Shown here piece by piece: positions 1 to 8,180 of a stretch of DNA of 64,000 nucleotides. Position 1 is the stretch's first letter, and each line of letters starts with the position of its first letter. The stretch spans positions 26,880 through 90,879 of the forward strand of contig CAZEDX010000006.1 of NCBI GenBank assembly GCA_964511015.1. The letters are read 5' to 3'. A model generated the notes under the pieces. It was not told the origin of the DNA. It made no database searches and saw nothing but the letters and a program-made list of their open reading frames with translations. Source of the stretch: FEN-1099 sp964511015 (lineage in GTDB: Bacteria; Lernaellota; Lernaellaia; Lernaellales; Lernaellaceae). Position numbers and translations under genes: made by a program.

Positions 1-1
1 C

Positions 2-976
2 TTTGGCGACTACGCCGGCCACGTGGCCGAACACTTCTGCGGCCGCATCGGCTCGTACGAAGTTTGGAACGAAGAAAACCACCCGCGTTTTTGGCAGCCG
101 GAGCCCGACCCGGTCGCCTTCGGCAATATCATGAAGGCAACGTACGTTGCGGTCCACGAAGCATGCCCCGAAGCCAAGGTGCTCATTGGCGGCTTGTCGT
201 GTCTGGAGCCGGGCCTATTCGACACAGGACTGTACTACTTCCTGCACCAGCTCTACGAAGCGCATCCGGACATTGGCAACTACTTCGACGCGCTGGCGGT
301 CCACCCGTACTCCTTCCTGCAGACCAGCACGCCGGAATGGGAATGGTATTGGGGCGAGGAACTGTTCTGGCCGGATATGGTCGGGCAACTGGACGTCGTG
401 CACGACTACCTGACCGAGATGGGCGCGGCGGACAAGCCGCTCTGGCTCACCGAGTGGGGTTGGCCGTCGCTGATCGTCAAAGAGCGCGGCCAGGCCAACT
501 ATTACGCCCGCGGCGCGCTACTGATGATCGCCGCCGGCGTGGAGGCGCTCGACTGGTACACCTTCTACGACCGCGAGGGCGGCAGCTTCCCGCCGACCGA
601 AGACTACTTCGGCCTGTTCACCTGGCCCGGCGCGGAAGAGGGGCCGCAAGAGAAGCCGGTGTACCGCGTAGCCAAGGCGCTGTCGCAGCAGCTCGGATCG
701 TCGCGCTTCGCCGGCGACATGTCGGCCGCGTTCGGCTTGCCGACCGACGTGTTCGCGCTGGCGTTTGTCGATCAAGAGAGCGGCTGGATCACGCTGGCCG
801 CTTGGGACGGGCGTTACTACGGCTCCGCGAAACTCGCGGGGCCATGCCCGGCCGGCGCGACGGGCTACGAGATTGTCGACGAGGAAGGCGTCTTGCTGGC
901 GCAACGCGAGTGCGCGCCGGGCTTCCAGGCGACACTGGTCAACGAAGTGAAGTACTTGCGCTTCTTGAACGAATAG
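2..976 (+). CDS. Clan GH-A glycoside hydrolase, C-terminal part (5' end outside window)
   Basis: The reading frame is open from the first bases, so the start lies upstream. The visible part carries both catalytic glutamates expected of a (beta/alpha)8 retaining glycosidase of clan A: VWNEEN near the left edge (acid/base, as in the family WNEP motif) and WLTEWGWPS about 125 residues later (nucleophile). The C-terminal third looks like a small beta-domain. The fold type is well supported; the exact GH family (39, 5 or similar) and substrate are not. No signal peptide can be judged because the N-terminus is missing. It converges on the minus-strand DUF188 gene with a 3-base gap. Confidence 0.8.
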   Translation, partial: FGDYAGHVAEHFCGRIGSYEVWNEENHPRFWQPEPDPVAFGNIMKATYVAVHEACPEAKVLIGGLSCLEPGLFDTGLYYFLHQLYEAHPDIGNYFDALAVHPYSFLQTSTPEWEWYWGEELFWPDMVGQLDVVHDYLTEMGAADKPLWLTEWGWPSLIVKERGQANYYARGALLMIAAGVEALDWYTFYDREGGSFPPTEDYFGLFTWPGAEEGPQEKPVYRVAKALSQQLGSSRFAGDMSAAFGLPTDVFALAFVDQESGWITLAAWDGRYYGSAKLAGPCPAGATGYEIVDEEGVLLAQRECAPGFQATLVNEVKYLRFLNE

Positions 977-979
977 CGG

Positions 980-1447
980 TCAGCGCGGGGCGCGCAACAG
1001 CGCCTGAATCACCTCGTGCAGCTTTTGCAGAAACGCGGTCCGGTCCTTTTTGCCGACCGGCGGCGGTCCGCCACCCACCAGGCCGGTGTCGCGCAGATGC
1101 GCCATCAGATCGCGCGTGGCGACGGCCATGCCGATCGAATCGGGCGTAAACTCGCGGCCGCGGGTGTCAAGGACGCGTGCGCCGCGTTTGAGGCAGCGGT
1201 CGGCCAGCGGAATATCGGCGGTGACGACGATGTCGCCGGGGCCGGCGTGTTCGGCGATCCAGTCATCGGCGGCGTCGGGAGTGCGACCGACAACAACGCG
1301 TTGTATCCGCGCGTCGGGGGGCACGTTCATGAACGCGTTGCACACGACTTGCACGACCAGTCCGTACTTGCGCGCCGCGCGATACACCTCGTCCTTGACC
1401 GGACAGGCATCGGCGTCGACGTAAATGGTGGGGCGGGGTGTGTCCAT
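980..1447 (-). CDS. YaiI/YqxD (DUF188) family protein
   Basis: A 155-residue protein with the hallmark opening YVDADACPVKDEV and the internal VVTADIPLADRCL, REFTPDSIG and RDLMAHLR blocks of the DUF188 family. These are PIN-like proteins of unknown cellular role, and the usual length is about 150. I chose the ATG at 1447 because the family begins just before the IYVDADACPV strand. A longer frame from a TTG at 1486 would add an alanine-rich stretch and touch the stop of the upstream diguanylate cyclase gene. No clear ribosome binding site is visible at either start. It probably shares a transcript with the GGDEF gene 35 bases upstream. Confidence 0.85.
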   Translation of the reverse strand: MDTPRPTIYVDADACPVKDEVYRAARKYGLVVQVVCNAFMNVPPDARIQRVVVGRTPDAADDWIAEHAGPGDIVVTADIPLADRCLKRGARVLDTRGREFTPDSIGMAVATRDLMAHLRDTGLVGGGPPPVGKKDRTAFLQKLHEVIQALLRAPR

Positions 1448-1482
1448 CGTTGCGAGCAGACTAGGAGCCGCGGCGGCGGCGG

Positions 1483-2262
1483 TCAAACCGCGATGACGTC
1501 TTGCTCGACCCGATTGCGGCCGGCGGTTTTGGCGCGGTAGAGCGCGCGGTCGGCGCGTTGTACGAGGGTGATCTGGTCGTCGTTTTCGCGGATGCTGACG
1601 ACGCCGAAGCTGGCGGTCAGCATGGCGTAGGAATCGAAAACCTGCCCGGCGATACGCTGGCGCAGATCCTCAGCCAGCACCATCGCGCCGGAGGTCGTGG
1701 TCTGGGGCAGAAGCGCGACAAATTCATCGCCGCCAAAGCGGTAGAGCGAATCGGTGTCGCGCAAGCGGCGCTGGGTGAGATCGGCCACCACTGTCAAAGC
1801 CCGGTCGCCGAGGGCATGCCCACAAGCGTCGTTGAGTTGCTTGAAGTGGTCGATGTCGAACATCACCAGCGCCAGGCCATGACCGTAGCGGGTGGCCAGT
1901 TGGATTTCCACCGGCAACACCTCGTCGAACTTGCGCCGGTTGAACGCGCCGGTGAGATGGTCCAGCACCGCCATCTCTTCCAGTTTCCGGTTGCGCTCCT
2001 CGACCATCCGCCGGAAGTCGCGGAATTGCTCTTGGATCACGGCAAAGGTTTCGCCCATCGCCTCGCTTTCCACATGGGAGCGGAAAATGTCACAGGCCAA
2101 ACACGTTTCCATTTTTTCCAAAAAGGCGCCTTGCAGTTCGGACCGGCAGCGCGTGCCCGAAACCAGCCAGCAACGGACGCGGTCGCGGCTATGGGCCGGA
2201 CAGTCGTATCGATCGCAATGGAAATGATCCCAACAGTTGGGGCGCTGCTTCACGTGATCCAT
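1483..2262 (-). CDS. Diguanylate cyclase (GGDEF) with N-terminal two-CW cysteine region
   Basis: A 259-residue protein. Residues 8-62 hold a cysteine pattern typical of two-CW domains (NCWDHFHC, RCWLVSGTRC, then CLAC), likely metal binding. A short coiled segment and a GGDEF domain follow (about 100-255) with DHLTGAFNRR, FDIDHFKQLND and an intact FGGDEF active site. An RxxD motif (RDTD) five residues before GGDEF matches the product-inhibition I-site. Expected reaction: two GTP to cyclic di-GMP. I chose the ATG at 2262 because the two-CW region begins right after it; the frame stays open to 2445 without recognisable sequence. A PilZ receptor and an HD-GYP-like protein at 56.8-57.9 kb suggest the organism uses this messenger. 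Confidence 0.88.
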   Translation of the reverse strand: MDHVKQRPNCWDHFHCDRYDCPAHSRDRVRCWLVSGTRCRSELQGAFLEKMETCLACDIFRSHVESEAMGETFAVIQEQFRDFRRMVEERNRKLEEMAVLDHLTGAFNRRKFDEVLPVEIQLATRYGHGLALVMFDIDHFKQLNDACGHALGDRALTVVADLTQRRLRDTDSLYRFGGDEFVALLPQTTTSGAMVLAEDLRQRIAGQVFDSYAMLTASFGVVSIRENDDQITLVQRADRALYRAKTAGRNRVEQDVIAV

Positions 2263-2710
2263 CCTTTTCTGTTGCCGGCCGGTCGGCCGCGTATCACGGG
2301 CTTTTTCCAACGCGGCGACTTCGACCGCCCGCGCCGTGAAGGGGTGAAACTCCTTCTTGGCGCCGGGTTGATCCTTTCGCCGACGGCAATCGCGCGGCAA
2401 CGCCACCCGGTCGGCAAGGTCATAGCGAACCGGGTTTGCGCCCATCTAATAACAACATAATGCTGGTCGAGGCCCGATTCAAGAGGCAGATCGGCGAGAT
2501 TTCCAATGTTGGAAAGTCGCTTTGCCGTCTGAGTGGCACCTATTGCGCCAATGCCATGCGCTTGCTTTATGTTGAGCATCAGCAAACGTCGGCCGTCATC
2601 TTGGAAACCTTTACCTGCTCATGCGAAGCGGCGTCTGCCCCCGACGAACTGAGCGTTTGCCGATCGTCAGACGGGGTATCGTATGCGCCAACTAGTGCGC
2701 GAAAAGCAAC
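2263..2710. other. Intergenic stretch, no gene recognised
   Basis: About 450 bases upstream of the diguanylate cyclase gene. Open frames exist on both strands but show no start signal, domain or coding character. I see no convincing promoter. Confidence 0.5.
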
Positions 2711-2742
2711 AAGGGGTTGGGCCAAAACGACCTAACCCCCTG
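2711..2742. terminator. Bidirectional terminator-like hairpin beside displaced tRNA-Val end
   Basis: GGGGTTGGG at 2713-2721 pairs with CCTAACCCC at 2731-2739. It is followed on the plus side by TGTTTTT and on the minus side by a T-rich run. It lies just downstream of the tRNA-Val 3' fragment on the minus strand, so it was plausibly the tRNA's own terminator before the element inserted. Confidence 0.55.
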
Positions 2743-2752
2743 TTTTTGCCGC

Positions 2753-2794
2753 TAGGCGGAGCCGGGTTCGAACCGGCGACCTCCGGTGTGTAAG
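2753..2794 (-). pseudogene. Displaced 3' half of a tRNA-Val gene (distal element boundary)
   Basis: Read on the minus strand this is half an anticodon arm (CTTACAC loop region), a perfect T-arm (GCCGG / TTCGAAC / CCGGC) and the acceptor strand TCCGCCT plus discriminator A. It would pair with the 5' half of the intact tRNA-Val at 15805-15878. It has no 5' half of its own. The T-stem differs from the intact gene, as expected when an integrating element swaps in its own 3' end. Confidence 0.8.
2780..2794. repeat. att core repeat, left end
   Basis: The 15-bp sequence CCTCCGGTGTGTAAG is identical to 15832-15846 and lies in the anticodon arm of tRNA-Val. The flanking bases differ at both copies, so 15 bp is the full identity. 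Confidence 0.85.
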
Positions 2795-2889
2795 CCCTAT
2801 TTTGGTGTTTGATGTAGTCATAAGTAGTTGTATACATTAGACAGGAAACCTTGTAAATCCTGCCATTTACGCATGTTTTGCCCATCCTG

Positions 2890-2934
2890 TGCGCACAAAT
2901 GCGCACAACTTTTGACATGCGCACGGGTGCGCAC
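2890..2934. repeat. Four TGCGCAC repeats, probable integrase arm-type sites (left)
   Basis: Copies start at 2890, 2900, 2918 and 2928. They form two pairs with exactly 10-bp spacing inside each pair, about one helical turn. The same heptamer occurs as a 10-bp-spaced pair at the other end of the element. The rest of the 390-base gap 2795-3186 holds no gene I can support. Confidence 0.7.
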
Positions 2935-3186
2935 GAGTCATTTCAGGGGGCGGAAAGTGACGGCGACGGGAAAGCGACGCCCGGAAAAAATAAGGCGCTG
3001 TGCGCCCTCAGGGGGCGCGTGGCGGCAAGATCGGCGGTGGGGACGTGAATCAGTCTGGCGTTTCTTGAACCTTGGATAGGCCGCACAGCCAAACGAAAAC
3101 GACTCGGCTCAAGACCGGCGGCCTTGATCGTTTCTAAACCGAAACGATGGCGTTGAAAGCATGATCCATTTTTTAGAAAGAACGGT

Positions 3187-4191
3187 TCAAGTTGTTTTCC
3201 AGAGCTTACCGGCGACTTTGACAACATCATCGGCGTCTTCCGGTTGCCAACCTTTTTCGCCTATCAGGTACGAACGGGCGGCTTCCGCGCTAAAGTTCGC
3301 CCCGGCGGTTATTGCCTCTCGCAGAATTCGTTTTGCGTGCTTTTCATCTGACGGGTGAGAGATTCCGGTCGATACGTTCACAAGGGTATTAATCCTGTCG
3401 AGAGCGTCTTTGAGAGTCGGGTCAATGTCGTCAACTTTTATCTTCATTGGGTTACCGAAAATTTCGTCAGCTTTCCACGTGGAAATCCAGGGCACTACTT
3501 CTTCGCGTAACCAAGGGATCACCAAGACATCGGAAAAACCGAGCACAGTATCCACAGCGTCCAAAGTCTCAGGCGACGGGTAAGCCACAAGAGCTACGCC
3601 GCTCACTCGCTGGCGTACCATCGTTTTTCTTGTAACGGCTGTGACTTCGACGCCCCTTATGTGGATGCAGCTTCCTTTTTCAAGGATCTTTCTCGCTTTC
3701 TCGCCCAAGACATCCGCGACAACACCGTCCAGGTTGGACTTGATATTGAGAACCAGCGTCACAGATTCTTGGCGACTTGCACTTTGAGAAATAGCCCACG
3801 ACAACGCTTTTTTGAAGGCGTCGGGGTCAGGACCTTCGGCATTGATGTAATAGTGCCCCATTTTCTCTCCGGAGCCTGTCCCGCATTCAATCGAAAACCG
3901 GGAAGGCCATTGACTTACCTCATTCCATGAGGCTGTCGTTACCAAGAAAGTCTCACCGAGCGTGCTCCCGTTGTCAATGTGCCGTGCGTGACTGGCCTCG
4001 CTGACAGGTATGTGATCGGCGAGCATCAAACGACCTGAGAAACGGCGGCGTAAATCTCTTACGAAGCGGACGCGATGCAATAAAGACGACCAGGCGAACG
4101 TTTCATCCATACGGTTGACATTGTCGGACCGGAGAATCAAATAAGATCTAGAATAGTCGCACACGTTGACCGCACTTCCTAAAAAGTTCAA
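3187..4191 (-). CDS. Hypothetical protein, element cargo
   Basis: 334 residues, not recognised. It is soluble-looking, with no signal peptide or membrane segment. The C-terminal 110 residues (KADEIFGNPMKIKVDDID onward to the lysine-rich end) look helical, and the middle has alternating beta-like segments (VTLVLNIK, IHIRGVEVTAV, GVALVAYP). The start is uncertain: the longest frame uses TTG at 4191, and an ATG at 4110 (MDETFAWSSLL) is an alternative. Neither has a clear ribosome binding site. It is divergent from the DUF3800 gene, sharing the 4192-4333 gap, so the two may be co-controlled. Base composition is more AT-rich than the chromosomal genes. Confidence 0.65.
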   Translation of the reverse strand: MNFLGSAVNVCDYSRSYLILRSDNVNRMDETFAWSSLLHRVRFVRDLRRRFSGRLMLADHIPVSEASHARHIDNGSTLGETFLVTTASWNEVSQWPSRFSIECGTGSGEKMGHYYINAEGPDPDAFKKALSWAISQSASRQESVTLVLNIKSNLDGVVADVLGEKARKILEKGSCIHIRGVEVTAVTRKTMVRQRVSGVALVAYPSPETLDAVDTVLGFSDVLVIPWLREEVVPWISTWKADEIFGNPMKIKVDDIDPTLKDALDRINTLVNVSTGISHPSDEKHAKRILREAITAGANFSAEAARSYLIGEKGWQPEDADDVVKVAGKLWKTT

Positions 4192-4333
4192 GGAATGGGG
4201 TTTTTCATGGACAAGCGCCTACGATTGCAGTGAGTCGGGGGCGCGTCCTTGACGAGTACATGATAACAGGGCAAACCGTTTGCCGCACCGACTGAATGAG
4301 TAGTGGCGACCCAACAGTATGAGGGTTACGAAA

Positions 4334-5239
4334 ATGAAGAGTGGCGATGTCTTCTTCTACTTCGACGAGTCTGGCGTAAAAGGCTATACGGACTCCGAGC
4401 CAACAGAAAGTGATTTCGGAATTATCGGCGGATTCGCGTTTGACGCATCGAATTTTGTCCGCCTTCAGCAAGAGGCTGAAAAAATTCTCGGTAGTTTCAT
4501 CAAAATCTGCGTTCAAAACGGAATAAAGGCACATAGCACAGACGCGGCATCATGTGTTGTCGAAGCTGTTCGGGATGAATTTTTTCTTGCCAGGAAAAGC
4601 GTGAGGGAATTTTTTGCACATGAGCAGATCATAATCCTTTACGCGGCGATCCACGCACGAGGATTTTTCTATGAGCAGCAGGGCTTGAAGGACATCAGAA
4701 AGAAAGCCTTGGCAGCTCGGACGAGTCAAATCGAAATCACAAGCCACGATCATAGAGAGATGCTTTACGAAGCTCTTTTTGATGACCTTCTCGTCCAATT
4801 AGAAGGATTTAACCGCGACGAGAATAGGCGTCGAATGGTCATCGTTTCTGATGTTGTTGACAATGGCATAGCAAAAAAGCTTCAACACCGGATGGAGGAA
4901 CTTTCCAAGAACAAACTCGTTCGCGTCGTCAAGGGGTGGAACCCTACCGTGAAAAAAGCGTACAAGGCCGAGATTGCAGTGGAACCAGTCAATTACGATC
5001 TCACCGTGCGCTCCATCCAAGAACTGGTGATCGACAACAACAATTCTCCATTGACTGTCGCGGCTGACTTCCTTTGCAACGATCTTTACCGACAAATCCG
5101 CTCGAAAATCGAGACCGATTTTCAGGTCGGCCTTCATAGTGACAGGGTCCTCGAAGGTTATCCGCTTTCATGGAAAGTTGCCTTCGTGGGTGGAAACGAT
5201 TTCAACGACTTTAGGTATTCGCCGGAACCACGCTCGTAA
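4334..5239 (+). CDS. DUF3800 family protein
   Basis: 301 residues. The N-terminus FFYFDESG is the signature of DUF3800 proteins, predicted to have an RNase H-like fold with acidic residues. Later elements fit: the strand RRMVIVSDVVDNG mid-protein and the C-terminal LTVAADFLCNDLYRQ block with an Asp. The ATG at 4334 is chosen because GAGGG sits 9 bases upstream; an in-frame ATG at 4319 has no such site. These proteins are often found in mobile elements and defence islands, but no activity is established for this branch. It is divergent from the gene at 3187-4191. Confidence 0.75.
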   Translation: MKSGDVFFYFDESGVKGYTDSEPTESDFGIIGGFAFDASNFVRLQQEAEKILGSFIKICVQNGIKAHSTDAASCVVEAVRDEFFLARKSVREFFAHEQIIILYAAIHARGFFYEQQGLKDIRKKALAARTSQIEITSHDHREMLYEALFDDLLVQLEGFNRDENRRRMVIVSDVVDNGIAKKLQHRMEELSKNKLVRVVKGWNPTVKKAYKAEIAVEPVNYDLTVRSIQELVIDNNNSPLTVAADFLCNDLYRQIRSKIETDFQVGLHSDRVLEGYPLSWKVAFVGGNDFNDFRYSPEPRS

Positions 5240-5394
5240 TCGGTTCCCAACCGAAGGGACTCGTCACGTTGACCGCGCCCGCCCGAAAGCAGTATTGTCA
5301 GGCAACCCCATAAACCGCGCTGGCCAAAGTCGAGTACGGACTAGCGTGTGTGGCGTGCGGGTGACATGGTCTGGGCGTTCAGGAGGGTCGAAAA

Positions 5395-5847
5395 ATGGAT
5401 GAAGGGCTGGCGTTGTTTTTTCACTCGCAACTTCGACGTCTCGACGACGCGCCAAAATCGCGTAACGGTCGTTTTGCCGTTTTACGCGCAATCGGGGGTG
5501 GGACTGTCGTGGGAAAAGGCATTACTCCGGGTGCGGTCGCGCTTTGTGACGTCGCCGAGCGAAAGATTTTGTGGTGCTTCCTGTTGCGAAAGGTCGGATC
5601 AACAGCCGTGGCCGATGACGGGACAATTTTGACCGAGGAAGTAATTAGTCTCGCACCGCGATCGGCGCTGGTCGCGGTCAAGGACGGGAAGGAATTGTGG
5701 AGAAAAAACTTCCGTAGGTTTTTTGAGTTTGCTGGTTTCTCATCTAACGGTTTGGCAGTGGCTATTTCTTTGTTGCCTGACCGCCAAGAAAATCGTTTTT
5801 TCATCGCGACAGGTGCCACAGTAACGTCACGTGATTTTTGCAGCTAA
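5395..5847 (+). CDS. Hypothetical protein with PQQ-like repeat signatures
   Basis: 150 residues, preceded by a strong GGAGGG site 7 bases before the ATG. Two segments resemble PQQ/beta-propeller blades: AVALCDVAERKILW and ALVAVKDGKELWRKNF, each ending in the Lys/Glu-x-Leu-Trp pattern. These are separated by ADDGTILTEE and followed by FSSNGLAVAIS. It is too short to be a closed propeller, so it may be a partial blade set or a remnant. No signal peptide. It starts 155 bases after the DUF3800 stop. Confidence 0.55.
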   Translation: MDEGLALFFHSQLRRLDDAPKSRNGRFAVLRAIGGGTVVGKGITPGAVALCDVAERKILWCFLLRKVGSTAVADDGTILTEEVISLAPRSALVAVKDGKELWRKNFRRFFEFAGFSSNGLAVAISLLPDRQENRFFIATGATVTSRDFCS

Positions 5848-6077
5848 TCGTGTATGCGCAGGAAACGATATCTACCGCTAATTACTTCTAATTTTCGCCT
5901 TTTGTTCGCAAAGGGGCTGACAATCCCGGGCGTGTTGTGCCGGTGAGGATACTCCGCGCTCGGATTTCACAATCCCAACGGACACGAACATACCTATCAA
6001 ATCGACTCTGAGTAAAACAAACGAAATCTGCACGTCTGATAGTTCAAGCGGTTAGCTACCTATAGGACTCTGCTTTT

Positions 6078-6311
6078 TCACTCGTCTTCTTTAGGTCTTA
6101 AAAGAGCGCCGGTTGCCCTAAGCGTTGGTTCCTGGTCTCCGAACACATTGCTTCCAATCGCTATCATGGCCTTTTCAGGCGTTTTGGGTGGGACCGGTGG
6201 TAATTTGGCCGTGTCAGTAATTACCATTCCTTTTTCGGGTGTTTTCGGCGGCGGCGGCAATGGTTGCGGCGGCGGCGACGTCTTTTCTTCCTTGTTATCG
6301 TGATCGCTCAT
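6078..6311 (-). CDS. Small proline-rich protein coupled to membrane protein
   Basis: 77 residues beginning MSDHDNKEEK. It contains two imperfect repeats, PPPPKTPEKGMVI and VPPKTPEKAMIAI, with no domain recognised. Start and regulation: the ATG at 6311 overlaps the stop of the upstream membrane-protein gene in an ATGA junction, and AAAGGA lies 8 bases upstream, so the two are translationally coupled. The proline repeats suggest an unstructured cytoplasmic partner or linker for the membrane protein. No known family. Confidence 0.65.
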   Translation of the reverse strand: MSDHDNKEEKTSPPPQPLPPPPKTPEKGMVITDTAKLPPVPPKTPEKAMIAIGSNVFGDQEPTLRATGALLRPKEDE

Positions 6312-6943
6312 CGTAACGATCCTTTCACGTCTGCGTTCAAAGGAAATTGAAGGAGGATACAATAGCCCGTGTACGCAAAGAGCACAACTGCAACGAGAAA
6401 CAATATCTGCGCAAGTTGCAGGATTCTCGCCTTACGCTGGTCCCTAGTCATATTATGTATCCAGCATCGGTAGTATTCATAAATGAGGTAGACTATGTAC
6501 ACGGATTGATGCTCATGACGCATGACGACCGGATCGAAAAAGTTCTTCTGTTGCGGTACTTTGTACTGTACGAATAATGCCGCCAAAGATGCGAGCGCAA
6601 TCGGAATCAAGAACATAATATAAGTAATCGTGAAATTCGTTGAAATCTCATTGATTTTGAAACCTGCAACCAGATTCCCCATGAGAATAAGCGAAAGCAT
6701 AATGGAGAGCATCGAAATCAAAGCACGCGCTCTGGAATCTATGCTTTTGCGGCGTTCGAACTCCGCGAAGTATTGTTTTTCGACAAATGAATACACCACG
6801 TTCAGTCGCTCATGGTCTACACCGCTGAACGAATCATAGATTGTTTGGAAAGGAAGTTCTTCGTATTTCGGGAAGAGAAACCGCCACACTCGTATCGGCG
6901 CTGTCGCAATATAACTCCAGATGCGTCTCAAATGTTTACTCAC
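6308..6943 (-). CDS. Membrane protein with three C-terminal transmembrane segments
   Basis: 211 residues from a GTG at 6943 with GGGG about 9 bases upstream; the frame is open further but without a plausible start. Residues 1-75 are soluble and charged, including a helix (FVEKQYFAEFERRKSIDSRARA) that leads straight into the membrane. Segments follow at about 77-98, 105-128 and 178-200. A cytoplasmic charged helix followed by short-loop membrane helices is reminiscent of SLATT/Pycsar-type membrane effectors of defence systems. I cannot assign it to one, and no nucleotidyltransferase or cyclase gene sits beside it. It is coupled to the proline-rich gene downstream. Confidence 0.65.
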   Translation of the reverse strand: MSKHLRRIWSYIATAPIRVWRFLFPKYEELPFQTIYDSFSGVDHERLNVVYSFVEKQYFAEFERRKSIDSRARALISMLSIMLSLILMGNLVAGFKINEISTNFTITYIMFLIPIALASLAALFVQYKVPQQKNFFDPVVMRHEHQSVYIVYLIYEYYRCWIHNMTRDQRKARILQLAQILFLVAVVLFAYTGYCILLQFPLNADVKGSLR

Positions 6944-7129
6944 CGTGGCTATCCCCGTTGAAACGATTCTGCTTGCTGACTTCGTTTTCGAACACGGCCA
7001 AAATGCCGTAGCTGCTCGTCTCGTCCGCGCCTGCCCCGGAGGCATGGGTAATGTTCAGGTGCTTGATATACGAGTCAAAAGCCGCCGTCACCTTGGTACG
7101 ACCTCATCACCTAATGGAAGAATTGCAAC

Positions 7130-7324
7130 ATGAGCATATCAAATGAAACACTTGAAATCCAACGAACCGAGAAAGCAGTGGAGAGCAACCAACCGGATCG
7201 CACTCCGAAGGGCCGATTCCAAATTTTCTTCGACATGATCGCAAGTCGTGAGGCCCCTTTTCAGAAAGATCGACTTATGGGGTTTTGGATTCGCATCCTG
7301 GCGCTCACGCCGCGCCGCTCGCCG
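7130..7324 (+). other. Possible gene start or remnant, unresolved
   Basis: An ATG with GGAAG 9 bases upstream opens a frame whose first 55-60 residues (MSISNETLEIQRTEKAVES...) look like an ordinary protein. From about 7300 the sequence becomes very GC-rich and the frame loses coding character. It then runs antisense to clear minus-strand genes. It could be a short gene, the intact head of a broken gene, or chance. The end given is where protein-like sequence fades. Confidence 0.3.
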
Positions 7325-7704
7325 TGTCCGTGGCGTCGCCGCGTGCTCCAGCCCGCGCTCGTGAGCAGTGGCCGTTTCCGGAACCCTCTACCGGACTTCC
7401 CAGGTTCAGTACGGCGGGCCTTTCAACCCCGGAACCATGCCAACGCACACCCACCGACCGGATTCCGTAGCGGACCGCCTATTGCACTGACCGTTGTGAC
7501 AGCACCCCGCGCCCGCCCGGTTACGCATTGGCCGGTCCAAAAATGGCCGTGTCGCTTCCCAGGATGTCCGCTATTGCGTCTTCTGACCCGGAGACGGGGA
7601 AGTCCACGACTCGCTACGGGACAGCCAAGGAGGACACGTTGTTTTGGGAGCCGCACGGCCCGACGGCGACTCAACAAAACGAACGTTTTGTCCCGGAGTG
7701 GAAA
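7325..7704. other. Gap inside element without a supported gene
   Basis: A GC-rich stretch between the questionable frame above and the zinc-finger-like gene. A plus-strand frame from 7528 reads reasonably for about 55 residues, but its second half lies opposite the gene at 7705-8172, so I do not call it. Confidence 0.4.
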
Positions 7705-8172
7705 TCAAAAGACAACGTGTTCGTGTTCGCTGGCGCAACCGTGGCAGACGTTGCCGTTGATTCGGTTTTCCGTCGGCACCATGCGATTGCAGTATTTGCA
7801 CGCTACGAATTCGGCCCGGCGTGCATTCTTGGCGTCGGCAATGATCGTGGGGAGCAATCCTGGTTCGGCTTCCAGCTTCACCCATGTAACGCGCTTCCAC
7901 AGCCTGCTTGTGTTTGCAGGCCCGTATGCGCCGCCTGTCCATTCTACGGTCGGCAGGCGAAACTCGACGGCCTCGGACGTTACTACGACGACCACTCCGT
8001 CCATGTCTCTGTCGTCGTGTTCGATCTGTATCACATCGCGCGTTCGTTCCACCTTGGCATTCGGTAATAGCTCAAGAATTCGTATGGCGTGCTGTTCGAC
8101 ATTCCGCAACCCGCTTGCCTTGTATCGGCCGCGAGGGAACAGGCTCTTTTCGAGGTCGATCTCATCAGGCAT
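7705..8172 (-). CDS. Hypothetical protein with C-terminal four-cysteine zinc-binding motif
   Basis: 155 residues. The last 30 residues carry two Cys pairs, CKYC and CHGC, spaced 14 residues apart, then end HEHVVF. This is the layout of a short zinc ribbon. The N-terminal 120 residues are mixed alpha/beta, with VVVVVTSEAVEFRLP as a clear strand. The ATG at 8172 has AGGGGAA 5 bases upstream; a GTG-type extension to 8193 would overlap the upstream gene. It lies 8 bases after the FG-GAP gene stop, so it is co-transcribed with it. Function unknown. Confidence 0.7.
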   Translation of the reverse strand: MPDEIDLEKSLFPRGRYKASGLRNVEQHAIRILELLPNAKVERTRDVIQIEHDDRDMDGVVVVVTSEAVEFRLPTVEWTGGAYGPANTSRLWKRVTWVKLEAEPGLLPTIIADAKNARRAEFVACKYCNRMVPTENRINGNVCHGCASEHEHVVF

Positions 8173-8180
8173 GAGTTCCC

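Noticed and set aside
2550..2570. Sigma-54-like TGGCAC element
   Set aside because: The spacing to a TTGC box is wrong and it faces away from any nearby gene start.
2436..2735. Plus-strand 99-residue frame
   Set aside because: No ribosome site, no domain, and it overlaps the tRNA-flanking terminator.
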